From Bacillus pumilus (GTDB taxonomy: Bacteria; Bacillota; Bacilli; Bacillales; Bacillaceae), in assembly GCF_038738535.1 (NCBI RefSeq), contig NZ_CP046128.1, forward strand, positions 248,001 through 312,000: a stretch of DNA of 64,000 nucleotides, given 5' to 3'. The notes beneath the pieces are model-generated. The model saw nothing but the letters and a program-made list of their open reading frames with translations. It was not told the origin of the DNA and searched no databases. This document shows, piece by piece, positions 32,393 through 40,926 of the stretch. The translations under genes and the position numbers were made by a program. Position 1 is the first letter of the stretch. Every line of letters begins with the position of its first letter.

Positions 32393-33356
32393 ATGACATC
32401 GTGAGGGGGATTTTGATGACGAGCCGCAAATTTGGAGAACGGTAAGTGAAATCAAGTGTACCGTCTGCCTTTTCAACAAGCTGATGAATGATATACGTCC
32501 CCATTCCTTGATGATCGCCGCCTTTTGTCGAGCGGCCATAGGTTTTGAACAAATGGTCTAACACGTGTTTTTCCATTCCTTTTGTGCTGTTCTCACAATG
32601 GATTAAAAAGAGCCCGCTCCGAATAGAGGTCGTGATTGAGATGCTTCCCTCGTTCCCGGCTTGCTTCGCTTCAATCGCCGCATCTAGGGCATTATCAAGC
32701 AGGTTGCCAGTAAAACTAACCTGATCCGCCTTAGAAAAGGGAAGCGATGAAAATGGTGCTTGAAGGTCTAGTGAAAGGGCAATGTCCTCTTTTTCAGCCC
32801 GCTCAAAAAAGGGGTGCAAGGTTGAGGCCAAATAAGCATTTTCTCCTTTAATCCATGGGAAATGTTTCACGTATTGCTGAATCAAATCCTTGATCTCATG
32901 TTCGTCGTTCGACGTGGAAAAGGCATTTAAATGTCTAGCTGTTTCATGATGTTTACTGCGCAGCTCAAGCAGCAATTCATTGGTTCTTGATTCTGCGTTG
33001 ATCAGCTCTTGAAGCCGTCCATTTAACCGTCTCTCCGTCTGCATCATCTTCAATGAAAGGATATCTGCTGTCATGATGATCATCAAAGCCAAAAGAGAGC
33101 TCAGCCCATTTCCTTGCGTCAGAAAAAGGGAAAGACCTGCACAGGTGAAGAGCACAAAAGCGCCCAGCATCACATAATCACTCACATGAGGCAAAAACCT
33201 TTTGTATATGAAGAATGTATAAAGACAAATCACACAAAAGGTGAGGAGCCACAGCACCCCAGATGATAGCGGCAGAAAAGCTTCAACAGCTGCGTGAAAT
33301 GCAAGACCTAGCCATATGAGAGCATACATGCGGAATCCAAGATAGAAATCGTTCAC
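32391..33356 (-). CDS. natK: Sensor histidine kinase NatK
   Basis: 321 aa. Four to five N-terminal membrane helices (residues 1-110) are followed by an HPK10-type kinase. The His lies in RSKHHETARHLNAF (about residue 137), the N box is TGNLLDNALDAAIEA (about 228-242), and the late glycine motif is GMGTYIIHQLVEKA. This type pairs with LytTR regulators, and natR is 11 bases upstream in the same operon. In B. subtilis NatK-NatR activates the sodium exporter NatAB, encoded divergently next door here. Confidence 0.92.
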   Translation of the reverse strand: MNDFYLGFRMYALIWLGLAFHAAVEAFLPLSSGVLWLLTFCVICLYTFFIYKRFLPHVSDYVMLGAFVLFTCAGLSLFLTQGNGLSSLLALMIIMTADILSLKMMQTERRLNGRLQELINAESRTNELLLELRSKHHETARHLNAFSTSNDEHEIKDLIQQYVKHFPWIKGENAYLASTLHPFFERAEKEDIALSLDLQAPFSSLPFSKADQVSFTGNLLDNALDAAIEAKQAGNEGSISITTSIRSGLFLIHCENSTKGMEKHVLDHLFKTYGRSTKGGDHQGMGTYIIHQLVEKADGTLDFTYRSPNLRLVIKIPLTMS

Positions 33357-33367
33357 GTTCGTTCTCC

Positions 33368-34078
33368 TTAAAAATAGTATTTCTTAAAGTATTCTAATTG
33401 CTGCTTGGTCATCATGGCTTTTTTATCCGTACCTTCAAAAGACACGATAAACGAATTTTTGGCATACGCCGAGAAGTTCTTGATGTAATGAATATTGATG
33501 ATAAACGATCGGTGGGAGCGGATAAAATCTTTTTCAGCCAGATCGCCCTTTAACTCGTTTAATGTCTGATATGTCTGGATATCTCCTGTTGTTGTGACAA
33601 TGGTGGTTGACCGGCCTGTTCGCTCAACAAAAATGACATCCTTCTTTTGCAGCACATGAATATCTGACTGCTGCTTAATGAGAAGCCGTCCATGAATGCT
33701 TTTCTCCTGCTTGGTGGACAGATAGCGATCTAAGGATTTGGCAATTCGATCGGCTTGGTAGGGCTTCATAATATAATCATGAACATTTAAATCAAACGCA
33801 TGGACCGCATATCCACTGTTTCCTGTCACAAATACAACATCGACATTCAGTGCGTGAGAGTGAATGAGATCCGCTAATTCATAACCGGACATTCCGGGCA
33901 TTTCAATGTCTGCGAACAACAGATCAATGTCTCCCTGTTTGACCTTCTTATATGCATCCTCTGCTGACTGCGTGACAAAGACAATGTCTACAGCCTCCAT
34001 TCTGCCCACAATGGCATGCAGCTTTTCTAAATCTACTCGGTAATCATCAACGAGACCTACTTTTATCATAAAAATCAC
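33368..34078 (-). CDS. natR: Response regulator NatR (LytTR family)
   Basis: 236 aa. The receiver domain has VGLVDDYRVD at the start, the phospho-Asp in LLFADIEMPGMSG (about residue 57) and YIMKPYQADR (Lys near 107). The C-terminal LytTR DNA-binding domain (about 135-236) has VIFVERTGRSTTIVTTTG, the conserved FIRSHRSFIINIHYI and a C-terminal YFKKYYF. Such regulators bind paired 9-bp sites. A perfect 9-bp inverted repeat lies at 34101-34131 between natR and natA. Confidence 0.94.
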   Translation of the reverse strand: MIFMIKVGLVDDYRVDLEKLHAIVGRMEAVDIVFVTQSAEDAYKKVKQGDIDLLFADIEMPGMSGYELADLIHSHALNVDVVFVTGNSGYAVHAFDLNVHDYIMKPYQADRIAKSLDRYLSTKQEKSIHGRLLIKQQSDIHVLQKKDVIFVERTGRSTTIVTTTGDIQTYQTLNELKGDLAEKDFIRSHRSFIINIHYIKNFSAYAKNSFIVSFEGTDKKAMMTKQQLEYFKKYYF

Positions 34079-34100
34079 CTGTGACTCTTCTTATTATTTG

Positions 34101-34131
34101 TCTATTTTACCATTTGTTTTTTTAAAATAGA
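34101..34131. promoter_or_regulatory. 9-bp dyad in the natR/natA divergent gap
   Basis: TCTATTTTA (34101-34109) and TAAAATAGA (34123-34131) are perfectly complementary with 13 bases between. The location suggests a NatR or other regulator site controlling natAB. Confidence 0.5.
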
Positions 34132-34230
34132 TCATTTCAAGACAGAAAAAGGACGTTTCGCGACATTTTTATGTCAGAGAAGCGTTATTTTTTCTATCAT
34201 AGACTTAGAAAGTTGAAAGGGGCGAACCAA

Positions 34231-34971
34231 ATGATTACTCTCAGCGATTGCAGCTGCTGGTTTAAAGATAAGAAAAAAGTCGTGAAAGCAATGAAACACA
34301 TGACGTTCTCCGTGAAGGAAGGGGAAGTCGTTGGTATCTTAGGAGAAAATGGTGCAGGAAAAACCACATTATTGCGCGCCGTAGCCACATTATTAGAGCC
34401 TACGCACGGAACAGTCACTGTCGCAGGCTTTGATACGGTGAAAGAAGCAACTGAAGTGAAAAAGCGAATTGGTGTTTTGTTTGGCGGTGAGACAGGGCTT
34501 TACGATCGTTTGACGGCACGAGAAAACCTTGAATACTTTGGCAAATTATATGGCTTAGATCAGCATGAAATCAAAGCAAGAATAGAGGATCTGGCAAAGC
34601 GTTTTGGGATGAGACAATATATGGATCGCAAGGTGAAAGGATTCTCAAGAGGAATGAAACAAAAGGTGGCGATTGCTAGAACCTTGATTCATGATCCTGA
34701 CATTATTTTATTTGATGAGCCGACAACAGGCTTAGATATCACATCAAGTAATATTTTCAGAGACTTTATTCATCAGCTCAAGCAGCAAAATAAAACCATC
34801 CTTTTTTCAAGCCACATCATGGAAGAAGTCAGCCAGCTTTGTGACAGTGTCATGATGATTCATCAAGGAGAGCTTGTGTACAAAGGGACACTTCCAGAAT
34901 TATATACACAGGAACAAAGTGATGACTTGAACTATATCTTTATGTCGAAGCTCGCTAGGGGGATTTCATAA
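34231..34971 (+). CDS. natA: Sodium-efflux ABC transporter ATPase NatA
   Basis: ATG 34231 (GAAAGGGGCG upstream) gives 246 aa, the length I recall for B. subtilis NatA; the longer frame to 34171 lacks support. It has Walker A GILGENGAGKTTLLRA (about residues 34-49), the ABC signature GFSRGMKQKVAIA (about 135-147), Walker B DIILFDEPTTGLD (about 155-167) and the switch His in LFSSHIMEE. It powers NatB to extrude sodium and is induced by NatKR. Its stop overlaps the natB start (TAATG). Confidence 0.94.
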   Translation: MITLSDCSCWFKDKKKVVKAMKHMTFSVKEGEVVGILGENGAGKTTLLRAVATLLEPTHGTVTVAGFDTVKEATEVKKRIGVLFGGETGLYDRLTARENLEYFGKLYGLDQHEIKARIEDLAKRFGMRQYMDRKVKGFSRGMKQKVAIARTLIHDPDIILFDEPTTGLDITSSNIFRDFIHQLKQQNKTILFSSHIMEEVSQLCDSVMMIHQGELVYKGTLPELYTQEQSDDLNYIFMSKLARGIS

Positions 34972-36146
34972 TGTGGAAAACCGTATTTTTAAAAGAAATG
35001 ACAGATGCACTCAGGGACCGAAAAACCTTACTCTTAACAGTGCTGATTCCTCTTTTGACGATGCTTGGACTGGTGTTCTTTTATGAAAGCATGATTGCAG
35101 ATCCAGGGGATGAAACCTATACGGTCGCAATCAATGAAAAGCTTCCAACTGAAATGAATCAAATGATCAAAGAGGTCAAAAACCTCACGCTTGAAACATT
35201 TGATGACCCGCAGCAAGCTGTCAAAGAAGGGAAGGCGAATGCTTACCTGGAAATGCCGAAAGAGGCTGACGACATGCTTCAGCATCAAAAATCATTTGAG
35301 ATTAAAATTCATGGGTACACAACAGATGATGATTCTGTCATAACGGTTCAAATGCTGCAATCCTTACTGGAGCAGTATCAAAACCAAGTCGTAGAAAAGC
35401 GTTTAGCAGCTGATCAAATTAATACGTCTGTTATTCATCCATTTCAGGTGCAGGCCGTTGATGTAGAAGAAGGCGATGAAGGGGAAAATGGAATGACCGC
35501 TATGCTTTTGTCGATTCTCCTTCCGATGATTTTGGTGACCTCCGTTATCTCAGGAGCTTTGCCAGCTGCGCTTGATATTGTAGCGGGTGAAAAAGACCGG
35601 AAATCCATTGAAGCGTTGTTCCTGACACCTGCCAGCAGACTTCATATTCTCATAGGAAAATGGCTTGCTGTCTCTATGTTTGGTATTTTAAGTGGAATTG
35701 TAGCAATCGGTATGCTGCTTCTATCCACGCTGCTCTTTACAGAAAAGCTAAAACAAGCACTGAACTTTGGTGATCAAATGTGGAGCATTATCGCCGTCAT
35801 GTTTGCGGCACTTATCATCTTCTCATTCATGGTATCGATGATTGAACTGCTACTCAGTGTCATTTCAGGCTCAGTCAAAGAAGCGCAGTCGTACATGTCC
35901 ATGATCATTACATTAGGTGTGATCCCAATGTTCTTTACCATGAGAGCAGGTGCTACGCAGCTAGATACGTACTACTTTGCTGTCCCATTCCTTAATATTC
36001 ATGCATTGTGTAAGCAATTGATGTTTGGCATCATCGATCCGATGTCCATCACTCTGACACTCGGCTCCTCAGCCCTCGCAGTCGTCATCTTGTTTGTCAT
36101 CGTGAGAAGCTTGTTTATGAAAGAGAAATGGATGCTTGCGAAATAA
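34971..36146 (+). CDS. natB: Sodium-efflux ABC transporter permease NatB
   Basis: 391 aa of the ABC-2 permease type. One N-terminal helix (about residues 19-41) is followed by a large extracellular domain (about 42-175). Five C-terminal helices carry the motif LDIVAGEKDRKSIEALFLTP (about 201-220), typical of NatB/YhaP-like exporters. It is translationally coupled to natA. It works with NatA as a membrane pump for Na+ and possibly other cations. Confidence 0.93.
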   Translation: MWKTVFLKEMTDALRDRKTLLLTVLIPLLTMLGLVFFYESMIADPGDETYTVAINEKLPTEMNQMIKEVKNLTLETFDDPQQAVKEGKANAYLEMPKEADDMLQHQKSFEIKIHGYTTDDDSVITVQMLQSLLEQYQNQVVEKRLAADQINTSVIHPFQVQAVDVEEGDEGENGMTAMLLSILLPMILVTSVISGALPAALDIVAGEKDRKSIEALFLTPASRLHILIGKWLAVSMFGILSGIVAIGMLLLSTLLFTEKLKQALNFGDQMWSIIAVMFAALIIFSFMVSMIELLLSVISGSVKEAQSYMSMIITLGVIPMFFTMRAGATQLDTYYFAVPFLNIHALCKQLMFGIIDPMSITLTLGSSALAVVILFVIVRSLFMKEKWMLAK

Positions 36147-36154
36147 AGAAAGTA

Positions 36155-36185
36155 AAACTTGTAGATTATTCTACAAGTTTTTTTA
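36155..36185 (+). terminator. Terminator of natAB
   Basis: AAACTTGTAGA (36155-36165) pairs with TCTACAAGTTT (36170-36180) with a TTAT loop, followed by a T run. Confidence 0.9.
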
Positions 36186-36291
36186 TATCCAGAGATTCAT
36201 ATAAAAGAGGTTCACGATCGGGTTAAAGAAATGGCATAATAGAAGAGAACTTACATTATTATCCTAATTTGATTAAAGAGGTGATTGGTGT

Positions 36292-36627
36292 ATGTCTTAT
36301 CAAACAGATGACGATGATGTGCTAGAGTTATGTAATATATATGCTCAACAAACACACCATTTTGAAGCGTTTATTTTGGGGAACAGGAAAGGGTTATTGG
36401 AATTAAGAAAAGCAATAGATGAAGCGTTAGAAACGGGCAGTTCCGTTGCACATTTATATCCATCTGATTTTGAAGGATACGAAACTTATATTGCTTTAGT
36501 AGACGATGAGCAAAGGTTTGAGAAATTAACCACTCCTTATGTAGAGGAATACGCACAAGAGGAGGATGCTGTTGATCCGGTTGAGGTGATAAAAGAGTAT
36601 GAAGCGGCAAAAGAAAATCCTTCGTAA
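36292..36627 (+). CDS. Hypothetical acidic protein (111 aa)
   Basis: ATG follows AAAGAGGTGATT. The protein is very acidic (runs such as TDDDDVLE and EEYAQEEDAVDPVEVIKEYE), soluble, with no signal peptide or metal motif. The start and a central VAHLYPSDFEGYETYIALVD segment suggest a small alpha/beta domain, a style seen in immunity-type proteins, but there is no toxin gene beside it. It lies between natAB and the second ycdA gene with its own terminator. I do not recognise it. Confidence 0.75.
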   Translation: MSYQTDDDDVLELCNIYAQQTHHFEAFILGNRKGLLELRKAIDEALETGSSVAHLYPSDFEGYETYIALVDDEQRFEKLTTPYVEEYAQEEDAVDPVEVIKEYEAAKENPS

Positions 36628-36702
36628 TAGACCGTATCTTACTTTCTTGGCTGTATTTCGGAATCAAATATAGGAATCAACCGAAAAAACGATAAATGAA
36701 AA

Positions 36703-36726
36703 ACCCCCGTTTTCCGGGGGTTTTTC
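36703..36726. terminator. Bidirectional terminator, hypothetical gene / ycdA
   Basis: ACCCCCG (36703-36709) pairs with CGGGGGT (36715-36721), with A and T runs on both sides. Confidence 0.85.
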
Positions 36727-36727
36727 T

Positions 36728-37786
36728 TTAGTTCTTGATGAACTTTTCAACTAATGAGCTTGTTTTGTAATCGTTCAAATCAAGTTTCCATTGGTCGATG
36801 TCATTTTTCTTCATGTTGACTTCTACTGTTTCTTCAGAAGAGGATGGTCCTAATTTTTTGAACTCTTCTGGGTAGATCGAGAGTAAATATTTTTGTGCTT
36901 CATCATAAGACGCTGTACGGTTTTTGCTGTAGAACTCAGTCGCCTTTTCTTTTAAACGATCGACAAGCGGGCTTGCATCAATTGGTGTAAGGGTCACAGT
37001 CACAACGGCTTTATCGCCACTGATGGCTTTTGTTTTTGTTGATACTTTTGATTTTTCAGCTAATGTTTCTTTTACAGCTTTTAGAAGCTTATCAAGGTTT
37101 TCGTCCTTCGCTGAGCTAGAAGAAATACCTGATGACGTGATGTAGCCTTGTTTGAATGATTTATCAAATTCGTTGATAACGGTTGATTTGTTATCACCTG
37201 TTAGTTTTTCGAACTCGTCGTTATTCTTACCAAAAATCATCACATCAATATAAGAAGAAAGAGCTTTTGCAGATGCTTGAAGTGTATCTGCTTTTTTCAT
37301 TAAGTCTTTCCCTTTAATATCGAACTCTAGTGTTTTGTCATCTTTTTTAGAACCACTGCCTGGCTCATTGTACACAAGCTGATAGTCTTTGTCTTTGTCA
37401 ACAACAAAGAAAAGACCGCCTTTTGATACTTTGTCTGCATTTAGAGAGCTTGAAGATAATACTTCGTTGTAGTCATCTGGAGAGATCGTAGACACCTGTG
37501 CGTCATCTTGGTAAAGCGTGAAGTTGCTTTTATCAACATTTAGAGGCTCTTTGCTGATATTTTTTACAGATACATTCACTTTTAGAACATACTGATCATC
37601 CTGTACAGATGTATCGTATTGAGGTGGCAATGTGTATTCAGCACTTTCTACCTTTACCTCTGCTGCATCAAGGGATTTTGTATCTTTTTCCTTTGCAGCT
37701 GACTTTTCTTTTCCACCACTACAAGCAGCAGCGACAACAGTGACACACAAGATCAGAAGAAACAGGGATAATTTCTTTTTAAACAT
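36728..37786 (-). CDS. ycdA: Lipoprotein YcdA (DUF5105 family), paralogue 2
   Basis: ATG follows GAGGAGGAAA. 352 aa with a lipobox VAAAC-S (Cys22). It has the same domain order as the gene at 29935-30975: a beta-sandwich with YVLKVNVSVKNISKEPLNVD and FTLYQDDAQVSTI, then helical DUF5105 with NDEFEKLTGDNKSTVINEFD, and a shared ending around QWKLDLNDYKTS. Position (near natB, before cwlJ and the SDR gene) matches B. subtilis ycdA. It is probably surface-exposed; the function in detail is unknown. Confidence 0.88.
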   Translation of the reverse strand: MFKKKLSLFLLILCVTVVAAACSGGKEKSAAKEKDTKSLDAAEVKVESAEYTLPPQYDTSVQDDQYVLKVNVSVKNISKEPLNVDKSNFTLYQDDAQVSTISPDDYNEVLSSSSLNADKVSKGGLFFVVDKDKDYQLVYNEPGSGSKKDDKTLEFDIKGKDLMKKADTLQASAKALSSYIDVMIFGKNNDEFEKLTGDNKSTVINEFDKSFKQGYITSSGISSSSAKDENLDKLLKAVKETLAEKSKVSTKTKAISGDKAVVTVTLTPIDASPLVDRLKEKATEFYSKNRTASYDEAQKYLLSIYPEEFKKLGPSSSEETVEVNMKKNDIDQWKLDLNDYKTSSLVEKFIKN

Positions 37787-37966
37787 GACGTGTTTTCCTC
37801 CTCGGGTTTATGATGAATTTCATTGGAAAGCTTTAGTTCATATCGTTCTTTTTGCACAAAAAGAAAAATACTGTATGTTTTTTACTGTAGAATGAAGCGA
37901 AAGTACTGTCAATACTTCAGTGCGTTTCAAAGGTCGCACAGCTTCAAGTAGTAAAAATGACACTAA

Positions 37967-38032
37967 GTTGAGAGGAGAAACTTGTAATTTATGATGTGAT
38001 ATCTCCTGTAAAAACTCAACATTTTATATTTT
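37967..38032 (+). other. Hairpin region in the 538-base gap before cwlJ
   Basis: GTTGAG (37967-37972) pairs with CTCAAC (38015-38020). Directly inside, AGGAGA (37973-37978) pairs with TCTCCT (38002-38007), followed downstream by an AT-rich tract. The rest of 37787-38324 shows no gene. I expected a SigE-type promoter for cwlJ but found no convincing match. Confidence 0.35.
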
Positions 38033-38324
38033 AAGGTTTTGAGTCGGATTATTGAATAGGTTCAAATGACTGTTTTTGACGAAGGTGTAGCAATTAGAAG
38101 GATTTTTATGACTTGTAAATGAGTCTATAGTAATGAATATTTTTTCCTGTTATGTGTATGATCACTTGGTTTGTGTGTTGTTGGCAGAGAGACACATGTC
38201 CAGCAAAATGTTGAGGTGTTTAGACAGGCTCTCGACACTGAATGTGTCTTTTCCCGTCAAAATGGCAGTCATCTACACAGAAAGACCACATAAAATAAAA
38301 GAGAAACGAAATGGAGGTGGATGT

Positions 38325-38753
38325 ATGGCAGTGGTAAGAGCGACAAGCTCTGATATTGATCTAATGGCCAGACTGCTGAGAGCGGAGGCAGAAGGTGAAG
38401 GGAAGCAAGGGATGCTGCTCGTAGGAAATGTGGGCATCAACCGGTTGCGTGCCAACTGCTCTGACTTTAAAGGGCTGCGTACGATTCCACAAATGATTTA
38501 TCAGGAGCATGCATTTGAAGCGGTCACGCATGGTTATTTTTATCAACGAGCACGAGAAACGGAAAAAGCACTAGCGCGGAGGAATATTAACGGAGAACGA
38601 TTTTGGCCGGCAAAATTCAGCCTTTGGTATTTTAAACCGCCTGGAAATTGTCCACCGACTTGGTACAATCAGCCGTTTGTGGCAAGGTATAAGTCGCATT
38701 GCTTTTATCAGCCAACCGGTGAAACATGTGAAAATGTCTATAACACCTTTTAG
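38325..38753 (+). CDS. cwlJ: Spore cortex-lytic hydrolase CwlJ
   Basis: ATG 38325 follows GGAGGTGG; the frame is open to 38133, but the chosen start gives 142 aa, the B. subtilis length, and the same N-terminus MAVVRATSSDIDLMARLLRA. This is the SleB/CwlJ hydrolase_2 domain: catalytic Glu in RLLRAEAEGEGKQGMLLVGN (about residues 17-36), VGINRLRANCSDFKGLRT, and the C-terminal WYNQPFVARYKSHCFYQP. It degrades cortex peptidoglycan during germination, needs the coat protein GerQ and responds to Ca-dipicolinate. It has no signal peptide, as expected for a coat-located enzyme made in the mother cell. Confidence 0.97.
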   Translation: MAVVRATSSDIDLMARLLRAEAEGEGKQGMLLVGNVGINRLRANCSDFKGLRTIPQMIYQEHAFEAVTHGYFYQRARETEKALARRNINGERFWPAKFSLWYFKPPGNCPPTWYNQPFVARYKSHCFYQPTGETCENVYNTF

Positions 38754-38765
38754 CTTGATGAACAG

Positions 38766-38815
38766 CACAATCCTCTTAGTCAACGATTGCAGAGGGTTGT
38801 GTTTTTCTTTTTTTC
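38766..38815 (+). terminator. Terminator of cwlJ
   Basis: CACAATCCTCT (38766-38776) pairs with AGAGGGTTGTG (38791-38801, one wobble), followed by a T-rich tract. Confidence 0.8.
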
Positions 38816-38872
38816 AAAATGGGTAACCATTGTGTATCAACAAGATGAAGCACGTGATTGGGGGAAATGAAG

Positions 38873-39652
38873 ATGTATCAAGATTTAAAAGGAAAAACAG
38901 CCATTGTCACAGGTTCTTCAAAAGGAATCGGACAAGCCATCGCATTACGATTTGGACAAGAGCAAATGAATGTGGTTGTAAACTATAAAGGCGATGAAGA
39001 TGGTGCTGAAGAAACGGTACAAGCCATTCAGCAGCGCGGAGGTCAAGCGGTGAAAGTACACGCAGATGTCTCCAAAGAGGAAGGAATTCAAGCCATCATG
39101 GATACAGCACTGGAGCATTTCGGTACAGTAGATGTGTTCGTTAATAATTCAGGCTTTAATGGCGAAGAAGCGATGCCGCATGAGATGACGCTTGAACAAT
39201 GGCAAAAAGTCATTGATGTCAATATCACAGGCGCCTTTTTAGGAGCAAAGGCTGCGATCGCCTATATGATGGAGCATGACATCAAAGGGTCCATTTTAAA
39301 TATATCCAGTGTCCATCAGGAAATACCGCGCCCGTTCAATGTTCACTATTCCACTTCCAAAGGTGGAATGAATATGATGACGAAGACGCTGGCTCTTGAT
39401 TATGCGGAAGCAGGTATTCGGATCAATGCGATTGCTCCAGGTACAATGGCGACCGAATCGAATGATGATTTGCAGGATGAACAGAAAAAACAAAAGCAGC
39501 TTGAAAAGATTCCGATGAGAGCCTTTGGCGAACCGAAGGAGATTGGGTCCGCCGCTGCATTCCTCGTATCTAAGGAAGCTTCGTATATCACAGGCACCAC
39601 CTTATTTGTGGATGGAGGAATGACGCTTTATCCTTCTCAAATCAATGATTAA
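38873..39652 (+). CDS. ycdF: Short-chain dehydrogenase, glucose 1-dehydrogenase type (YcdF)
   Basis: ATG 38873 is 8 bases after GGGGG; TTG 38858 and ATG 38867 are too close to it. 259 aa. Classical SDR: cofactor loop TGSSKGIGQAIA (about residues 13-24), NNSG (about 90), catalytic Ser in NISSVHQ (about 141) and YSTSKGG (Tyr near 154, Lys near 158). The C-terminus ITGTTLFVDGGMTLYP is typical of Bacillus glucose dehydrogenases. It oxidises glucose to gluconolactone with NAD(P). Synteny points to ycdF. Confidence 0.9.
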   Translation: MYQDLKGKTAIVTGSSKGIGQAIALRFGQEQMNVVVNYKGDEDGAEETVQAIQQRGGQAVKVHADVSKEEGIQAIMDTALEHFGTVDVFVNNSGFNGEEAMPHEMTLEQWQKVIDVNITGAFLGAKAAIAYMMEHDIKGSILNISSVHQEIPRPFNVHYSTSKGGMNMMTKTLALDYAEAGIRINAIAPGTMATESNDDLQDEQKKQKQLEKIPMRAFGEPKEIGSAAAFLVSKEASYITGTTLFVDGGMTLYPSQIND

Positions 39653-39661
39653 TACAAAAAG

Positions 39662-39692
39662 CATCCGCCCGATCAGCCGGCGGATGTTTTTT
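39662..39692. terminator. Bidirectional terminator, ycdF / acyltransferase
   Basis: CATCCGCC (39662-39669) pairs with GGCGGATG (39679-39686), with a T run on the plus side and A residues on the other. The acyltransferase stop codon lies in the loop. Confidence 0.85.
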
Positions 39693-40713
39693 GTTCGTAG
39701 CGGTGTGCGGCTTTGGCTGGTTTGCCGAGCAGCATCGGATACTTGCTCAGGAAGGAGATACACGGCACCATAAGCAGCAAAGTCCCGATCGTATAAAAGA
39801 GTGTCCAAGAGAGCTGCGCTGTATCCGCAATATTGATGCCAAGTCCATAATAAACAAATGCTTTCATAATATCGATGCCGGCAAACTGCAAGACAAGAAT
39901 AACAATAGAATTTCGTCCGAGATACGTCAAAATAGGGGACGTTTTGAATTTAAAGCTTAAATAAATCACGGCAGCTGAACCGAGCAGTGCACATGCATAG
40001 AAAAGAAAGAGATCGCCATAGTCGTTAACGCGCATATCGACCCGTGAATTCAAGCTTTGCATGTAAGCCGTCAGTACAAGCAGACCTGTACATAGAAGAA
40101 GGGTTGGATCTGTTTTTAATTCCACAAACCATTGCTTTGCCAAAAATCCAATTGAATAAAACACAACAGCCGTCAAGGCGACATTGGCATTCCAAGGCAG
40201 ACTTTGGTCTAAAAGCAATGTAGAGGCATATCCAGCACCTCCGCAAAGAACGGTCAGTAAGATCAAGACAGCAGGTTTCCCTTTTGTCAGACGGTGCATA
40301 AAGAAAAATATAATTTCCACTAAAAAGAGCGTCGTTAAAAACCAGATGGCTGGGTTATGCGTGAGTCTAGCTTCATCTGCATTGGATATAAAAATACCTG
40401 TAAACGGAACGAAAGGATCAATATCCGTTTGTCCCTTAAAGGCAAAAAACCGAGTAACGGAGAACCAGAAAACATACGTAATGATGGAGAAATAGAGATA
40501 GGGCAAGAGTAAGCTCTTGGCTTTCTTCTGAATAAATGACAGAGCAGGGTGTGAGGATGATCGAAACATCATGCCTGATAGTAAAAAGAAAAGCGGCATA
40601 TGAAAAGAGTAAATGAATTGCTTTAACGAATCTGGAATGGGCACATGCGCCATGACCACGAGCAGAATGCCGATTCCTTTAGCCGCATCGACCCAATCGA
40701 GTCTCTTTTTCAT
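39673..40713 (-). CDS. Acyltransferase family 3 membrane protein
   Basis: 346 aa with about 10 membrane helices. The N-terminus RLDWVDAAKGIGILLVVMAH (residues 3-22) has the R-x10-H-type signature of acyltransferase_3 (OafA/NodX) enzymes. HMPLFFLLSGMMFR (about 39-52) is the second family motif. Such proteins O-acylate sugars or wall polymers from cytosolic acyl-CoA. ATG follows GAAGGAGATG. It is monocistronic with its own terminator. The acceptor is unknown. Confidence 0.9.
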   Translation of the reverse strand: MKKRLDWVDAAKGIGILLVVMAHVPIPDSLKQFIYSFHMPLFFLLSGMMFRSSSHPALSFIQKKAKSLLLPYLYFSIITYVFWFSVTRFFAFKGQTDIDPFVPFTGIFISNADEARLTHNPAIWFLTTLFLVEIIFFFMHRLTKGKPAVLILLTVLCGGAGYASTLLLDQSLPWNANVALTAVVFYSIGFLAKQWFVELKTDPTLLLCTGLLVLTAYMQSLNSRVDMRVNDYGDLFLFYACALLGSAAVIYLSFKFKTSPILTYLGRNSIVILVLQFAGIDIMKAFVYYGLGINIADTAQLSWTLFYTIGTLLLMVPCISFLSKYPMLLGKPAKAAHRYEQKTSAG

Positions 40714-40902
40714 GGCCTGTCATCTCCTTCCTTCTAGCGTCGTAAACGATTCTTTAATATGTACCTCTACTATATAAAAGGTACACCCCTTATGCGTTTA
40801 CAGTTCGCTAACGATTAGAAGACACATTTGCGATCAGATGACAGACGGAAGGATTTTGACATCTTGATGTTACATTTCCCATTTTTTATGACAATGTAAA
40901 AA

Positions 40903-40926
40903 AAGAAGCCAAGGGGATTGGCTTCA
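40903..40926 (-). terminator. Terminator of yceB
   Basis: GAAGCCAA (40905-40912) pairs with TTGGCTTC (40918-40925), followed on the minus strand by seven T residues. The yceB stop overlaps one arm. Confidence 0.8.
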
